In this document: one piece after another, positions 24,740 through 34,355 of the stretch
How the letters are laid out: every line of letters begins with the position of its first letter
How positions within the stretch are numbered: the first letter of the stretch is position 1
DNA from: Pseudomonadota bacterium
GTDB lineage: Bacteria; Pseudomonadota; Gammaproteobacteria; Burkholderiales; Nitrosomonadaceae
Reading direction: 5' to 3'
NCBI GenBank assembly: GCA_018240285.1
Contig: JAFEGA010000024.1
Location: 1-64,000 of the forward strand
Length of the DNA: 64,000 nt
Position numbers and translations under genes: made by a program
Notes under the pieces: model-generated
Database searches by the model: none
Seen by the model: the letters and a program-made list of their open reading frames with translations, nothing else
Told to the model about the DNA's origin: nothing

Positions 24740-24960
24740 ACCCGCTCTTACAATCCGCTCACTTTTTTGTGTACATCACTTGCACTGAATAGCCATTGCT
24801 CACCACCTTTCTGGCATCGCCATAGACCGTAACCATACGGTTAAGGCAGCACGCCCAAAAGTCGGAATTATCACAAAAAATTCTTTCTAATCCTTGCTTT
24901 ATACTTCTCAGCAATATGTTCTACTGATAGCGTATTAGTCTATTTTGCAAGGAGGTTGTC

Positions 24961-25161
24961 ATGGCGCTGAAAAGTTTCTCGTTTGATGATATGGATGATG
25001 CCGATCCCTTGGATAAGGATGATGATTGCGCATTAGCCGACGGCATGACACCGGATAGCCGTATCGTGGAGTTAATTGATGAATTGGAAGCAAGCTGTGA
25101 CGAATTTGATGAAAGTGACGACGAAGATAAAATCATCACGAGTTTCCGGAAACTGCACTAA
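24961..25161 (+). CDS. Small highly acidic protein, paralogue of the one at 23686
   Basis: 66 residues with AAGGAGG nine bases upstream, an unusually strong ribosome binding site. It starts MALKSFSFDDMDDADPLDKD and continues with the helix RIVELIDELEASCDEFDESD. About 24 residues are acidic and few are basic. The order of segments matches the protein at 23686, so this is a diverged duplicate. One Cys occurs in each of DDCALAD and EASCDEF. No family is recognised; a role as a protein- or metal-binding partner, or a DNA mimic, would be speculation. It lies 84 bp before the convergent diguanylate cyclase gene. Confidence 0.75.
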   Translation: MALKSFSFDDMDDADPLDKDDDCALADGMTPDSRIVELIDELEASCDEFDESDDEDKIITSFRKLH

Positions 25162-25245
25162 AGAAACCGTCACGCCATAAAATAAACAGCCTGATTGCGA
25201 ATACCTGAAACGGTTCTCTGTTCTTATTCATTCGATTGCCTCTAA

Positions 25246-26946
25246 TCAATCAAGTCCGAAGCATACGCAATTTCGCCCTTGTTTCTTGGCACGGTAAAGC
25301 TGTTGATCAGCCTGAGAAATCAATTCATCCAGCGATACACTGGTGAAGCAGGTATGTGCAACGCCAAAACTGGCAGTAAATGAAAGCTTTTCACCTTTTG
25401 CGATTGTCACTGAAATGGCGTTGATTTTGTTACGCATCCGCTCCGCAATGGCAACCGCATCGGCTAATCGGGTTTCCGGCAGAAAAATCAGAAACTCCTC
25501 ACCGCCCCAACGCGCCAGAATATCCCCGCTACGCGCTTCTTTTTGCAATGTTTCCGCGAGCTGCACCAAAACTTGATCCCCCAGCGCATGACCATAAGTG
25601 TCGTTGAGCAGCTTGAAATTGTCGATATCCAGCATAATAACTGCAGTATTGCTCTTACTGCGCAATCCCATGGCCCAGATCGGCTGGACAAACTTATAAA
25701 AAGACCGGCGGTTATTCAGATTAGTCAGCGAATCAATGCCGGCCATTTTTTCCGCCAGTAATTTCTCGCTTTGGTTGATGTTAAAACGTTCAGCCAACGC
25801 CAATGCCAGCAAAATGGCATCCATCATCATGCCGATATCCGTTGCCCGATACGTTATTTCGTTAAATGGAATCAATCCCCAGATGGTATTGGCGGTGATC
25901 ACGCCACCGCATATGGTAAAAATCGATGCCAGCAAAAAATACTTGGCAAACCGGTTACCGGTTTTCAGTGAAATAACGCCCAATCCGATTGAAGAAACAT
26001 AAAAGAAAAAAATAAAAACCAGAGAGATCAGCAGCGACACAACAAATTCGCCGCTCAGCATCGCTAGCAGCATCAGTGCGCAAAAAACAGCCGAGCTCAC
26101 CATGATGAAGCGGTAAACGCGGGGCCAAGCGGCTTTGATATTCAGGAATTGCAATGCAAAAGCAAATCCGCTCACTGTACATGCCATGATTAATACCGGA
26201 TTGGCCCATTTCTGCCAATAGGGCGATTCCGGCCACAACCATTGATAGCCATGACCGGTATAGGCAGTGTTCAATAATAAGAAAAACAGCAGGTAAATCG
26301 AATACAACAAGTAAGGATTGGTGCGAAGCCCGAGATAGAGCATCACATTATAAGCAACCAAAGCTAGGATGACCCCGTACATAAAACCATAGCTATACGC
26401 TTGCAATTGATTTCTATCAGCCAGCTTCTCATCGCTGATGAAATAAAACGGTAAAACCATGGCGTCGTCCGATTCTATCCGCATCAGCACGATTGTTTCT
26501 CCAACGCTAAAATCATGCGCAGTGACAAAAAACCGGTGCTCAAGCGGGCGCTGGGAAAATACCAGACTATCCCCCGTATGATAGCTGCCGATCAACTCAC
26601 TGTGCCTCAGAAAATAAATATCGACTTTATCCAGCCAGGAAGTTTCCAGCAAAAGATTCCGGCGCACGGCTTTATGGCCATTATTTTTAACTTTGAATGC
26701 CAGCCATACCGGTTTTGCGCCGATGCCGAAATTGAGAACGGAATTGCCGGAGGATGTGAATTGACCGTTTCGATATGCAACCAAAGCATCCTGCATATGC
26801 CAATCAGCACCTTCAGGCTGGTAAACCCAGATATGCCGGCCAATCGTTTCCTTGTATTCTGTAGCGGCATCGATATCGCCATTGGCCGCCCAGCTCCAAC
26901 AAGTTGACAAGAGCACGATGATCAGTGATATGACTATGTTCCTCAT
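25246..26946 (-). CDS. 7TMR-DISM diguanylate cyclase
   Basis: 566 residues. A signal peptide is followed by a periplasmic 7TMR-DISMED2-like carbohydrate-binding domain (about residues 30-175). Seven membrane helices come next (about 185-385, starting GFMYGVILALVAYNVMLYLG). A cytoplasmic GGDEF domain (about 400-566) has the active site GGEEF at 481-485 and an I-site RSGD five residues before it, so it should be active and product-inhibited. It makes cyclic di-GMP in response to an extracellular ligand not known here. The start follows a typical signal sequence. It is transcribed alone, convergent with the acidic-protein gene. Confidence 0.92.
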   Translation of the reverse strand: MRNIVISLIIVLLSTCWSWAANGDIDAATEYKETIGRHIWVYQPEGADWHMQDALVAYRNGQFTSSGNSVLNFGIGAKPVWLAFKVKNNGHKAVRRNLLLETSWLDKVDIYFLRHSELIGSYHTGDSLVFSQRPLEHRFFVTAHDFSVGETIVLMRIESDDAMVLPFYFISDEKLADRNQLQAYSYGFMYGVILALVAYNVMLYLGLRTNPYLLYSIYLLFFLLLNTAYTGHGYQWLWPESPYWQKWANPVLIMACTVSGFAFALQFLNIKAAWPRVYRFIMVSSAVFCALMLLAMLSGEFVVSLLISLVFIFFFYVSSIGLGVISLKTGNRFAKYFLLASIFTICGGVITANTIWGLIPFNEITYRATDIGMMMDAILLALALAERFNINQSEKLLAEKMAGIDSLTNLNNRRSFYKFVQPIWAMGLRSKSNTAVIMLDIDNFKLLNDTYGHALGDQVLVQLAETLQKEARSGDILARWGGEEFLIFLPETRLADAVAIAERMRNKINAISVTIAKGEKLSFTASFGVAHTCFTSVSLDELISQADQQLYRAKKQGRNCVCFGLD

Positions 26947-27220
26947 ACACGCCCATTATCCATTATAAATGCCAGGGATGGAAAAAGAGGTATCAAGCGG
27001 ATCAAACACGAAATAATTTAAGCATACCGGGCAAATAGGAAAGTACACCACTCGTTATAATAACAGTAGATTGTACCGTTTCTCTGCGACGCGCAAAATT
27101 GTCATGATGGCTCGCAGATCGCGCAATCCAATCGTAATTTTTAGTAAAGCATTGGCATTTAGCCATGCTGTCATAAAAAAATGCTATCTTCGCACCATTC
27201 CTGACAATCGAAAATTCATC

Positions 27221-28480
27221 ATGACCAATCCAACTTCCATTGAACTGATCGCCGCTGTGTTATTCGCGTTGGCTGTTATTCATACCTTCTCGACCAAATT
27301 CTTTGAACATCTGGCACACAGCCAGCCCCGCCACGCCGGTATCTGGCATTTATTGGGTGAAGTGGAAGTGGTATTCGGTTTCTGGGCAATGATTCTGATT
27401 CTGTTTATTTTTGCTGCAAGCGGTAAGATGGAAGCGATCACTTATCTCGAATCGCGCGACTTCACCGAACCGATGTTTGTGTTTGTCATCATGGTGATTG
27501 CCGGCACGCGCCCGATTCTGGATTTTGCCGCCGCAACCGTACAGCGCGCAGCGATCGTGCTGCCCGTTCATACCGGAATGGCGATGTATTTTCTATTGCT
27601 GGCTTTCGTTCCCCTACTTGGTTCATTCATCACCGAACCCGCTGCCATGACACTGGCTGCTCTGATGCTGCGCGACACTTTGTTCAGCAAGGAAATATCC
27701 ACACGCCTGAAATATGCCACGATCGGCGTTTTGTTTGTCAATGTCTCGATCGGCGGCACGCTAACGCCCTTTGCCGCACCGCCGGTATTGATGGTAGCGG
27801 GAAAATGGAATTGGGATATCGCATTCATGATAACCACTTTCGGCTGGAAAGCCACGTTAGCGGTGATTGTCAATGCGCTAGCCGTGACTTGGTTATTCCG
27901 GCGTGAATTGGGGCATGTCGGCCAGAAAGAAGACACTGCGGCAGCAAAAACGCCGCTAGCGGTAGTCTTGATTCATCTGGCATTTCTGACACTCGTCGTG
28001 CTATTCGCTCATCATCCCGTGGCATTCATGGGTATATTTCTCTTCTTCCTGGGATTTACCACGGCTTATCACCATTACCAAAGTCCGCTGATTCTGCGCG
28101 AAGCGCTACTGGTGGCATTCTTCCTGGCGGGCTTGGTCGTGCTTGGCGGGCAACAGCAGTGGTGGTTGCAACCGCTTCTCATGGATATGGACGACACTGC
28201 GATATACTTTGGCGCTACCGCATTGACGGCCATTACCGACAACGCAGCACTGACTTATCTGGGATCGCTGGTCGAAGGGTTGAGCGAGGAATTTAAAATC
28301 GCTTTGGTCGCCGGTGCAGTAACTGGCGGTGGGCTGACCGTCATCGCCAATGCACCGAATCCTGCCGGTTTTGCGATTCTCAAAAGCAAATTCGATGAGC
28401 AGTCGATCCATCCGCTGGGACTGCTCATTGCCGCACTACCCCCTACGCTGATGGCTGTGCTGGCGTTCCGCCTGTTGTAA
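27221..28480 (+). CDS. Putative Na+/H+ antiporter (DUF1504 type)
   Basis: 419 residues from the ATG at 27221 (MTNPTSIELIAAVLF); codons upstream in the same frame are non-coding in character. At least ten membrane helices are visible. Motifs include STKFFEHLAHSQP, HLLGEVEVVFGFWAM, FVNVSIGGTLTPFAAPPVLM and ALTAITDNAALTYLGSLV near the C-terminus, as in the ion-transporter superfamily to which NhaB and ArsB belong. I assign it to the putative Na+/H+ antiporter group DUF1504; the substrate is not proven. Its last 38 bp overlap the 3' end of the convergent RND gene. Confidence 0.82.
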   Translation: MTNPTSIELIAAVLFALAVIHTFSTKFFEHLAHSQPRHAGIWHLLGEVEVVFGFWAMILILFIFAASGKMEAITYLESRDFTEPMFVFVIMVIAGTRPILDFAAATVQRAAIVLPVHTGMAMYFLLLAFVPLLGSFITEPAAMTLAALMLRDTLFSKEISTRLKYATIGVLFVNVSIGGTLTPFAAPPVLMVAGKWNWDIAFMITTFGWKATLAVIVNALAVTWLFRRELGHVGQKEDTAAAKTPLAVVLIHLAFLTLVVLFAHHPVAFMGIFLFFLGFTTAYHHYQSPLILREALLVAFFLAGLVVLGGQQQWWLQPLLMDMDDTAIYFGATALTAITDNAALTYLGSLVEGLSEEFKIALVAGAVTGGGLTVIANAPNPAGFAILKSKFDEQSIHPLGLLIAALPPTLMAVLAFRLL

Positions 28481-31400
28481 CCGCTGTGCCGTCGTGCCGG
28501 TCATCAGCCTTAACGCTACTTCCAGTCATCTCTGGCAGATTTGGCGCTGACGGTGGCGCATCATCCTTATGATCGTCAAACCAGCGGTACAGCATCGGAA
28601 CAACGACCTTTGTCATCACCGTCGCGGTAATCAGCCCGCAAATCACCACGATGGCCAGCGGTCTCTGCACCTCGGAACCCAGGCCGCTGGATATCAGGAA
28701 CGGCGCCAAGCCGAGTATCGTAGCCGCAGCGGTAATCAAAACCGGACGGAAACGCGCCTCACAGCTTGTTTTCACCGCCTCCTGCACGGTCAATCCTTGC
28801 TCGCGTAGTTCTTTGATGAAAGAAACCAGTACCACACCGTTTAAGATCGCGACACCCCAAACCGCGATAAACCCCACCGATGCCGGCACCGACAGATATT
28901 CACCGGTTAAAAACAAACCGATAACACCGCCGACGGAGGCGAACGGCAATGCCGTGAAAATAAGCAGCGCCAGTTTTACCGAGTTAAACAGCATGAACAG
29001 CAAGAAGAAAATCGCCGCGAAAGTAATCGGCACAATCACAGCAAGCCTTGCCATGGCGCGTTCCATATTTTCAAACTGCCCGCCCCAGGAGAAGTAATAA
29101 CCTGGCGGCAACTTCACTTCTTTAGCAACCCGCTGTTGAAGCTCCGCAACAAAACTACCGATGTCGCGGTTATGCACATTGGCTCCCACAACCACCCGGC
29201 GCTTGGCAAATTCACGCGAAATTACTGCCGGACCGTCGATAACCTTGATATCCGCCACAGCACTGAGCGGAATCAGCATTCCGCCTCTCCCCAATCCGCT
29301 TACGGCAGCACCGCTGGTCGGTCTGAGCAGCAAATCCTTGATCGATTCGACATCGTGGCGGTATTGTTCCGGAAACCGCAACAACAACGTGAAGCGGCGT
29401 TCGCCCTCGAAAATCTGCGTAACAGCCTTGCCCCCGACTGCGGTTTCAATCAGCTCATTGACATCGGAAACATTAAGCCCGTGGCGTGCAATGGCATGAC
29501 GGTCGATATTGATGGTCAGTTCATGCTGACCGGATAACCGTTCAATCCGGAGATCCCGTGCGCCGCGGGTAGACTTAACAATCCTTGCCACCTGCTCAGA
29601 CAGCTTGCGCAGTTCTTCCAGATCATCACCAAAAATCTTGACCGCCACTTGTGAACGCACCCCGGTCACCATCTCATCCACCCGCGCCGCGATCGGCTGG
29701 GAAATGACAATATTGACGCCAGGCAGATCGGCCAGGACTTTGCGTATATCTTCTTCAATTTCCGCCTGAGTGCGGCCCGAACCCTTCAAATCCAAATCGG
29801 CGATCGGATCGGATTCATTCTGTGATTGCGGATCTGCCGGGGATTCACCGCGCCCGAGTTTGGATACCACCGACTTAACACCGGGAATAGCCGCTATCCT
29901 CTGCATCGCTTCGACTTCCAGTTTAATGGCTTCCTCCAATGAAATAGAAGGCGCCCGTATGATTACCGGTGTCACAGAACCTTCTTTCATAATCGGAATA
30001 AAAGACTTGCCCAATAATGGATACAAACCGATGGCGAGTACTAGAGAACCCACGGACACCAGCGCTGTGCCTTTCGGATTTCTTAACGCCAAATAGAGTA
30101 AACGCAAATACAGCGACTTCAGAACGACGACAATTTTAGTATCTTTTTCGCTACCGCCTTGCAGCGCATAGTCACAAAGCACAGGGGACAAAACCACCGA
30201 AATCACCAGCGCAACCAGCAGCGCGATGGAAATCGTGATTGCCAGCGGACTGAACATCTTACCTTCCATGCCTTCCAGCGTCATCAACGGCAAGAATACC
30301 AGCACAATGATGATGATGCCGTAAATGACCGGCGCTCCGACCTCGGCGGCCGCCTTGGCAATCGTGATAATCTTGGGTTCGCCGTGCGGCGCATGACTCA
30401 ATCGAAGAAAGATATTTTCCACTACCACGACTGTCGGATCGACCATCAAACCGATCGCGATCGTCAATCCCCCCAATGACATCAAATTAGCGGGAATGCC
30501 GAAGTAGTTCATGATCATGAATGTAATCAACGGCGTAATGATCAACGTTGCGCACACGACCAAGCTGACGCGCAAGTGCCCAAGACAAATGAACATCACC
30601 AGAATGACGAAAATCAGCGCCTCGATCAGCACCTTGTAGACTGAATCGAGCGCGGCGTCGACCATCACCGTGCGATCATAGAAAGGCACGATTTGCAAAC
30701 CATCCGGCAACAATCCACCTTCGTTGATCTCGGTTACTTTTTCTTTGATCCGGCTGACGATCTCCTTGGCGTTTCCGCCGCGCAGCATCATCACAATACC
30801 GGTAACCGCTTCGGTCTGTCCGTTTTTGATACTAGCGCCTTGCCGGACTTCACCGCCCAAGGTTACTTCGGCAACGTCGCGCACATAAACCGGCACGCCA
30901 TCCATTTCCCGCAGTACGATATTGCGGATATCGTCCAGCGTGGAAATCAAGCCGACGCCACGGATCAGGTACTGTTCATAGCGCAATGCCAGGATATTCC
31001 CGCTGGAATTGGCATTATTGCTGGCCAGCGCGCGATCGACTTCGGTTAAAGTTAAATCGTAATGCCGCAGTTTGTTGGGATCGACGTACACTTGATATTC
31101 TTTGACATGTCCGCCGATAGAGTTGATTTCCGCCACGCCACGGATCGAGCGCAGCATGGGACGCACCACCCAATCCTGAACTGTCCGGCGCTCGGTCAAT
31201 TCTTCTTTCGTCAGCGCCCGCTTACCGTCGTTCGGATGTTCGATGGTGTATTGATAAACTTCGCCAAGACCGGTTGAGACCGGCCCAAGCACCGGCGTGA
31301 TACCGGGAATCAAGCGGGGAGAAACGTCGATAATGCGCTCCATCACCAGCTGGCGCGCAAAATACACATCGGTTTTATCGGTAAAAACCAGTGTGATTAG

Positions 31401-31673
31401 CGACAGCCCGCTCTTGTTCATCGAACGCATTTCCACCAATCCGGGCAGACCGGTCATGGCAATTTCCACCGGCACCGTGACCAGCCGCTCCATTTCCTCA
31501 GGACTGCGGCCTATGGCCACCGTGGCGACTTGTACTTGAATATTGGTGACATCGGGAAAAGCATCAACGGACAAATGCTTGGCGGCATAAATACCTGCGC
31601 CGCATAACGCGAGCGCCACCACCACGACGATAAGCCGCAGCCTGATCATAATATTTACAATTGAAGCGAGCAC
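28443..31673 (-). CDS. Heavy-metal efflux RND transporter (CzcA/CusA family)
   Basis: 1076 residues, the length of HME-RND pumps, with twelve membrane helices and two large periplasmic loops. LSVDAFPDVTNIQVQV and GRSPEEMERLVTVPVE open the protein. In helix 4 the motif is IAIGLMVDPTVVVVEN. It keeps the central Asp and Glu of the proton path but lacks the first Asp of the CzcA motif, as in CusA. The three Met residues that bind Cu/Ag in CusA are not recognisable in the porter loop (RAPSISLEEA and QSQNESDPIADLDL). The metal therefore stays open. The start is a GTG at 31673, four bases after the adaptor stop. It is the last gene of a complete three-gene efflux operon. Confidence 0.9.
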   Translation of the reverse strand: MLASIVNIMIRLRLIVVVVALALCGAGIYAAKHLSVDAFPDVTNIQVQVATVAIGRSPEEMERLVTVPVEIAMTGLPGLVEMRSMNKSGLSLITLVFTDKTDVYFARQLVMERIIDVSPRLIPGITPVLGPVSTGLGEVYQYTIEHPNDGKRALTKEELTERRTVQDWVVRPMLRSIRGVAEINSIGGHVKEYQVYVDPNKLRHYDLTLTEVDRALASNNANSSGNILALRYEQYLIRGVGLISTLDDIRNIVLREMDGVPVYVRDVAEVTLGGEVRQGASIKNGQTEAVTGIVMMLRGGNAKEIVSRIKEKVTEINEGGLLPDGLQIVPFYDRTVMVDAALDSVYKVLIEALIFVILVMFICLGHLRVSLVVCATLIITPLITFMIMNYFGIPANLMSLGGLTIAIGLMVDPTVVVVENIFLRLSHAPHGEPKIITIAKAAAEVGAPVIYGIIIIVLVFLPLMTLEGMEGKMFSPLAITISIALLVALVISVVLSPVLCDYALQGGSEKDTKIVVVLKSLYLRLLYLALRNPKGTALVSVGSLVLAIGLYPLLGKSFIPIMKEGSVTPVIIRAPSISLEEAIKLEVEAMQRIAAIPGVKSVVSKLGRGESPADPQSQNESDPIADLDLKGSGRTQAEIEEDIRKVLADLPGVNIVISQPIAARVDEMVTGVRSQVAVKIFGDDLEELRKLSEQVARIVKSTRGARDLRIERLSGQHELTINIDRHAIARHGLNVSDVNELIETAVGGKAVTQIFEGERRFTLLLRFPEQYRHDVESIKDLLLRPTSGAAVSGLGRGGMLIPLSAVADIKVIDGPAVISREFAKRRVVVGANVHNRDIGSFVAELQQRVAKEVKLPPGYYFSWGGQFENMERAMARLAVIVPITFAAIFFLLFMLFNSVKLALLIFTALPFASVGGVIGLFLTGEYLSVPASVGFIAVWGVAILNGVVLVSFIKELREQGLTVQEAVKTSCEARFRPVLITAAATILGLAPFLISSGLGSEVQRPLAIVVICGLITATVMTKVVVPMLYRWFDDHKDDAPPSAPNLPEMTGSSVKADDRHDGTAVTTGGTPAQPSA

Positions 31674-31676
31674 GGC

Positions 31677-32846
31677 TTACTCCAATTCAGCAAGCTTGCG
31701 CTCACTATCCAAATGAAACGCGCCTTCCATGACAATACGCTGGTCAACGGTCAACCCGCTCAATACGGGCCGGAAATCGGCCACTTCAGGACCCAACTCG
31801 ACCGGAACGCGCTGAAAATGCCTTTCTCCGGTCGCAACAAAAACATAATCCTGATTCAACTCACGTACCACGGCCGCTTCAGGAACGACCAGCGACTTAT
31901 GCTGCGGATCAGTAATATGCATGTTGGCCAGCATATCCGGTTTCAGTTTGCGATCCGGATTGTCCACCATCACCCGCGTCATGACGGTACGCGTTAAACG
32001 ATTGACCGTATCGGAAACAAAAATGATGACGCCATCGCGATCTTTATCGCCTATTGCCGGTACATTGATTTCCACATGCTGGCCAAGCCGGACGTCACGC
32101 GCAATCTGCTCCGGCACATCGCCAACCACCCAAACGGACGATAGATCGGCGACTTGAAACAACGGATCGGAAGGCTGTACGACTTGCCCCACGATCACAT
32201 TGCGCGCAATGATGTATCCTTCCCGGGTCGCCTTGACATCCAGAAAGGGAAAAATTTTTCCTTTTCTGGAAAGCTCTTTGATTTCCGCCTCATCCATGCC
32301 GTACAGCCTTAATTGATCGGTTGCCGCGCTTAGCTCAGCCTGCGCGATTTCCAGCTCGGATTGCCGCCGCTCCACTTCGGCTAGCGGAATCACATCAGCC
32401 GCCAATAAATGCTTGGCGCGATCGTATGATTTCTGAGTTACCACGACTCTTGACGAAGCACGTAAAAAAGCGAGTTGCGACTGCGTCAATTCCGGACTGG
32501 TAATACGCGCCAGCCGGTCGCCCGGCTTAACGTAATCGCCTAATATCACAAACATATTGATGATACGCCCCGTAACATAGGAGCCAATTTGCGCGGTTCG
32601 TTCTTCGTCCACCTGAACACGGCTGGGAACCAATATTTTGTCCGCAAGATCCACCATTACCGGCTGTCCGATTTTTAGCCGGCCCGCCAATTCGGGCCGT
32701 ACCGTAATACTGTTGATATCGCGTTCATCCGCCGATTGTTGGACGGCTTCTTCCTGTGACGCACCGTCCGTTCCTTCCTTTCCACATCCTGCCAGCCCTA
32801 ATGCAATAATGGCAATAGCGCCGATGGTTGATAATCCGGTTCTCAT
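31677..32846 (-). CDS. Periplasmic adaptor lipoprotein of heavy-metal RND efflux (CzcB/CusB-like)
   Basis: 389 residues. A lipoprotein signal (IIALGLAGC, Cys about residue 21) is followed by the membrane-fusion architecture. The lipoyl/barrel half-motif is IGSYVTGRIINMFVILGDYV, followed by a helical hairpin (about residues 125-180). The second barrel half has VTREGYIIARNVIVGQVVQP and DLSSVWVVGDVPEQ. It links the inner-membrane pump to the outer-membrane channel. No His-rich or Met-rich metal-binding N-terminus is present. Its ATG overlaps the stop of the outer-membrane gene as ATGA, which shows translational coupling, and its own stop is three bases before the pump start. Confidence 0.92.
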   Translation of the reverse strand: MRTGLSTIGAIAIIALGLAGCGKEGTDGASQEEAVQQSADERDINSITVRPELAGRLKIGQPVMVDLADKILVPSRVQVDEERTAQIGSYVTGRIINMFVILGDYVKPGDRLARITSPELTQSQLAFLRASSRVVVTQKSYDRAKHLLAADVIPLAEVERRQSELEIAQAELSAATDQLRLYGMDEAEIKELSRKGKIFPFLDVKATREGYIIARNVIVGQVVQPSDPLFQVADLSSVWVVGDVPEQIARDVRLGQHVEINVPAIGDKDRDGVIIFVSDTVNRLTRTVMTRVMVDNPDRKLKPDMLANMHITDPQHKSLVVPEAAVVRELNQDYVFVATGERHFQRVPVELGPEVADFRPVLSGLTVDQRIVMEGAFHLDSERKLAELE

Positions 32847-34111
32847 TCGACAACTAGCTCCTTGGGATAATGGGCGCGCAGACGATCAATTTCAGCGACA
32901 GCCGCTTGCAGATCAAAACGCGCCTGCAGGGAATCGCCCAAAATTCCTCTGAGTATACGTTGCGTATCCAGAAATTCGATCAGACCACGCTCACCGAAAC
33001 GGTAAGCCGCTTGCGCAACCTGCACGGCATTTTCCGCTTCCTTGATCAGTCCGCCTTCAAACATATCGACCCGGCGTTGAGCAATCTGCAAAGCCTGCCA
33101 GGCGGATTCAAACAATTGACTGATCTCGTAACGGCGGTACTCAAGCGTTTCTCTTATGCGCGCGGAATCATAAATCGCGGTATCGATTTCACCCCGGCGG
33201 CGGTAAAAAATCGGGATTCTGACGTTTGCTCCGGCAATATTGGAAGTGAATTGGGCATCCTGATAATTGGTGTACAGCACATTGATCTGCGGCAATACGG
33301 CTGCCTTCTCCTGCTTAATCCGCTCATTGGCGCGTTCCTGCTCAGCCTGCAAACGCAACACATCGGGATTTACCGCGGGCACTTCCTGGCGCAATGCTTC
33401 CAGCGGAGGCAATTGAACCGGATCCTTCAATGAGGCATTGATCTCAAAATCGGACGGCATTGCGCCAGCTGTCAATTGCATCAACGCCAGCCGGGCGCGC
33501 TGAACGGTCAATTGCGCTGCCTGCGCGCGATTCAACGCGCTTTGCACTTCAGTTTCCGCTCTGATCAATTCAAAGCGCGCTACTTCGCCCCGCTCGACAT
33601 TAATTGCAATACGGCGACGGACATCTTCCACAAGCTCGTATATTCCTTGCTCCATTTCCGCTTGCTCTTGACGCAGCAGTAATTCAAAAGCACGGACGCG
33701 CAGCTGCGCCGCCAAATCGGCGCGCACTTGATCAAAACTGGCGCGGCTGGCATCCACTGCTGCTTCCGAAGCATTGATGCGCGCACTGCGCATGAAAGGA
33801 TTTTCGATAGGCTGACTAACCGTTACGGAACGCTGCATGGAAGTAGGTCCGGTAACCGCCAACGAATAACGGTTGCTATCCGGACCTGCAGTTACGGTTA
33901 CTTCCGGATTGAGAAAAGCCGATGCCGCTACAACCCCTGCTTTGGCCATCTCTATTTGCGACCGGGCAGCTTGAACGAGCCCATTTGCCTGCAAACCCAG
34001 GCGTTGCAATTCTTCGACCGTAAACTTGGTCGTTTGTTGAGCAGAAACAGATAGTGATGTGAATATGAAGCTTATGCCGAGCAATGAATACCAAAACGGG
34101 GAAATCTGCAT
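32843..34111 (-). CDS. Outer-membrane efflux channel (TolC/CzcC family)
   Basis: 422 residues from the ATG at 34111, which has AAAGGA seven bases upstream; a TTG at 34141 is less likely. The signal peptide ends SVSA at about residue 24. Two TolC-type repeats of long coiled-coil helices follow (ELQRLGLQANGLVQAARSQI..., GVVAASAFLNPEVTVTAG and LRLQAEQERANERIKQEKA). It has no lipobox. It is the first gene of the efflux operon, overlapping the adaptor gene by 4 bp. It provides the exit channel for the CzcA/CusA-type pump. Confidence 0.92.
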   Translation of the reverse strand: MQISPFWYSLLGISFIFTSLSVSAQQTTKFTVEELQRLGLQANGLVQAARSQIEMAKAGVVAASAFLNPEVTVTAGPDSNRYSLAVTGPTSMQRSVTVSQPIENPFMRSARINASEAAVDASRASFDQVRADLAAQLRVRAFELLLRQEQAEMEQGIYELVEDVRRRIAINVERGEVARFELIRAETEVQSALNRAQAAQLTVQRARLALMQLTAGAMPSDFEINASLKDPVQLPPLEALRQEVPAVNPDVLRLQAEQERANERIKQEKAAVLPQINVLYTNYQDAQFTSNIAGANVRIPIFYRRRGEIDTAIYDSARIRETLEYRRYEISQLFESAWQALQIAQRRVDMFEGGLIKEAENAVQVAQAAYRFGERGLIEFLDTQRILRGILGDSLQARFDLQAAVAEIDRLRAHYPKELVVE

Positions 34112-34355
34112 AACATCCTTTCTATTGTTACTGTGAGGCAACTACCTTCACATATTATTCACATATTATTCACACAAAATTGATTATCAATCATATCTGA
34201 AATTTTGAATCCGGTACTATCAATTAATAAGTAATTATCAAGTTCTATATTTATTTATAAAAAAATATCAATCAATTAAAGACAATTTCTCAACGGCGGC
34301 TTAGAATTTAATCAAAAGAATCCTGAATAATTGCTGAACGGTGAGATTGACTCCA

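Noticed and set aside
34142..34355. AT-rich gap with TTGATTATCAA as a Fur site
   Set aside because: Only a short dyad matches; far weaker than the two sites at 57484 and 61879.
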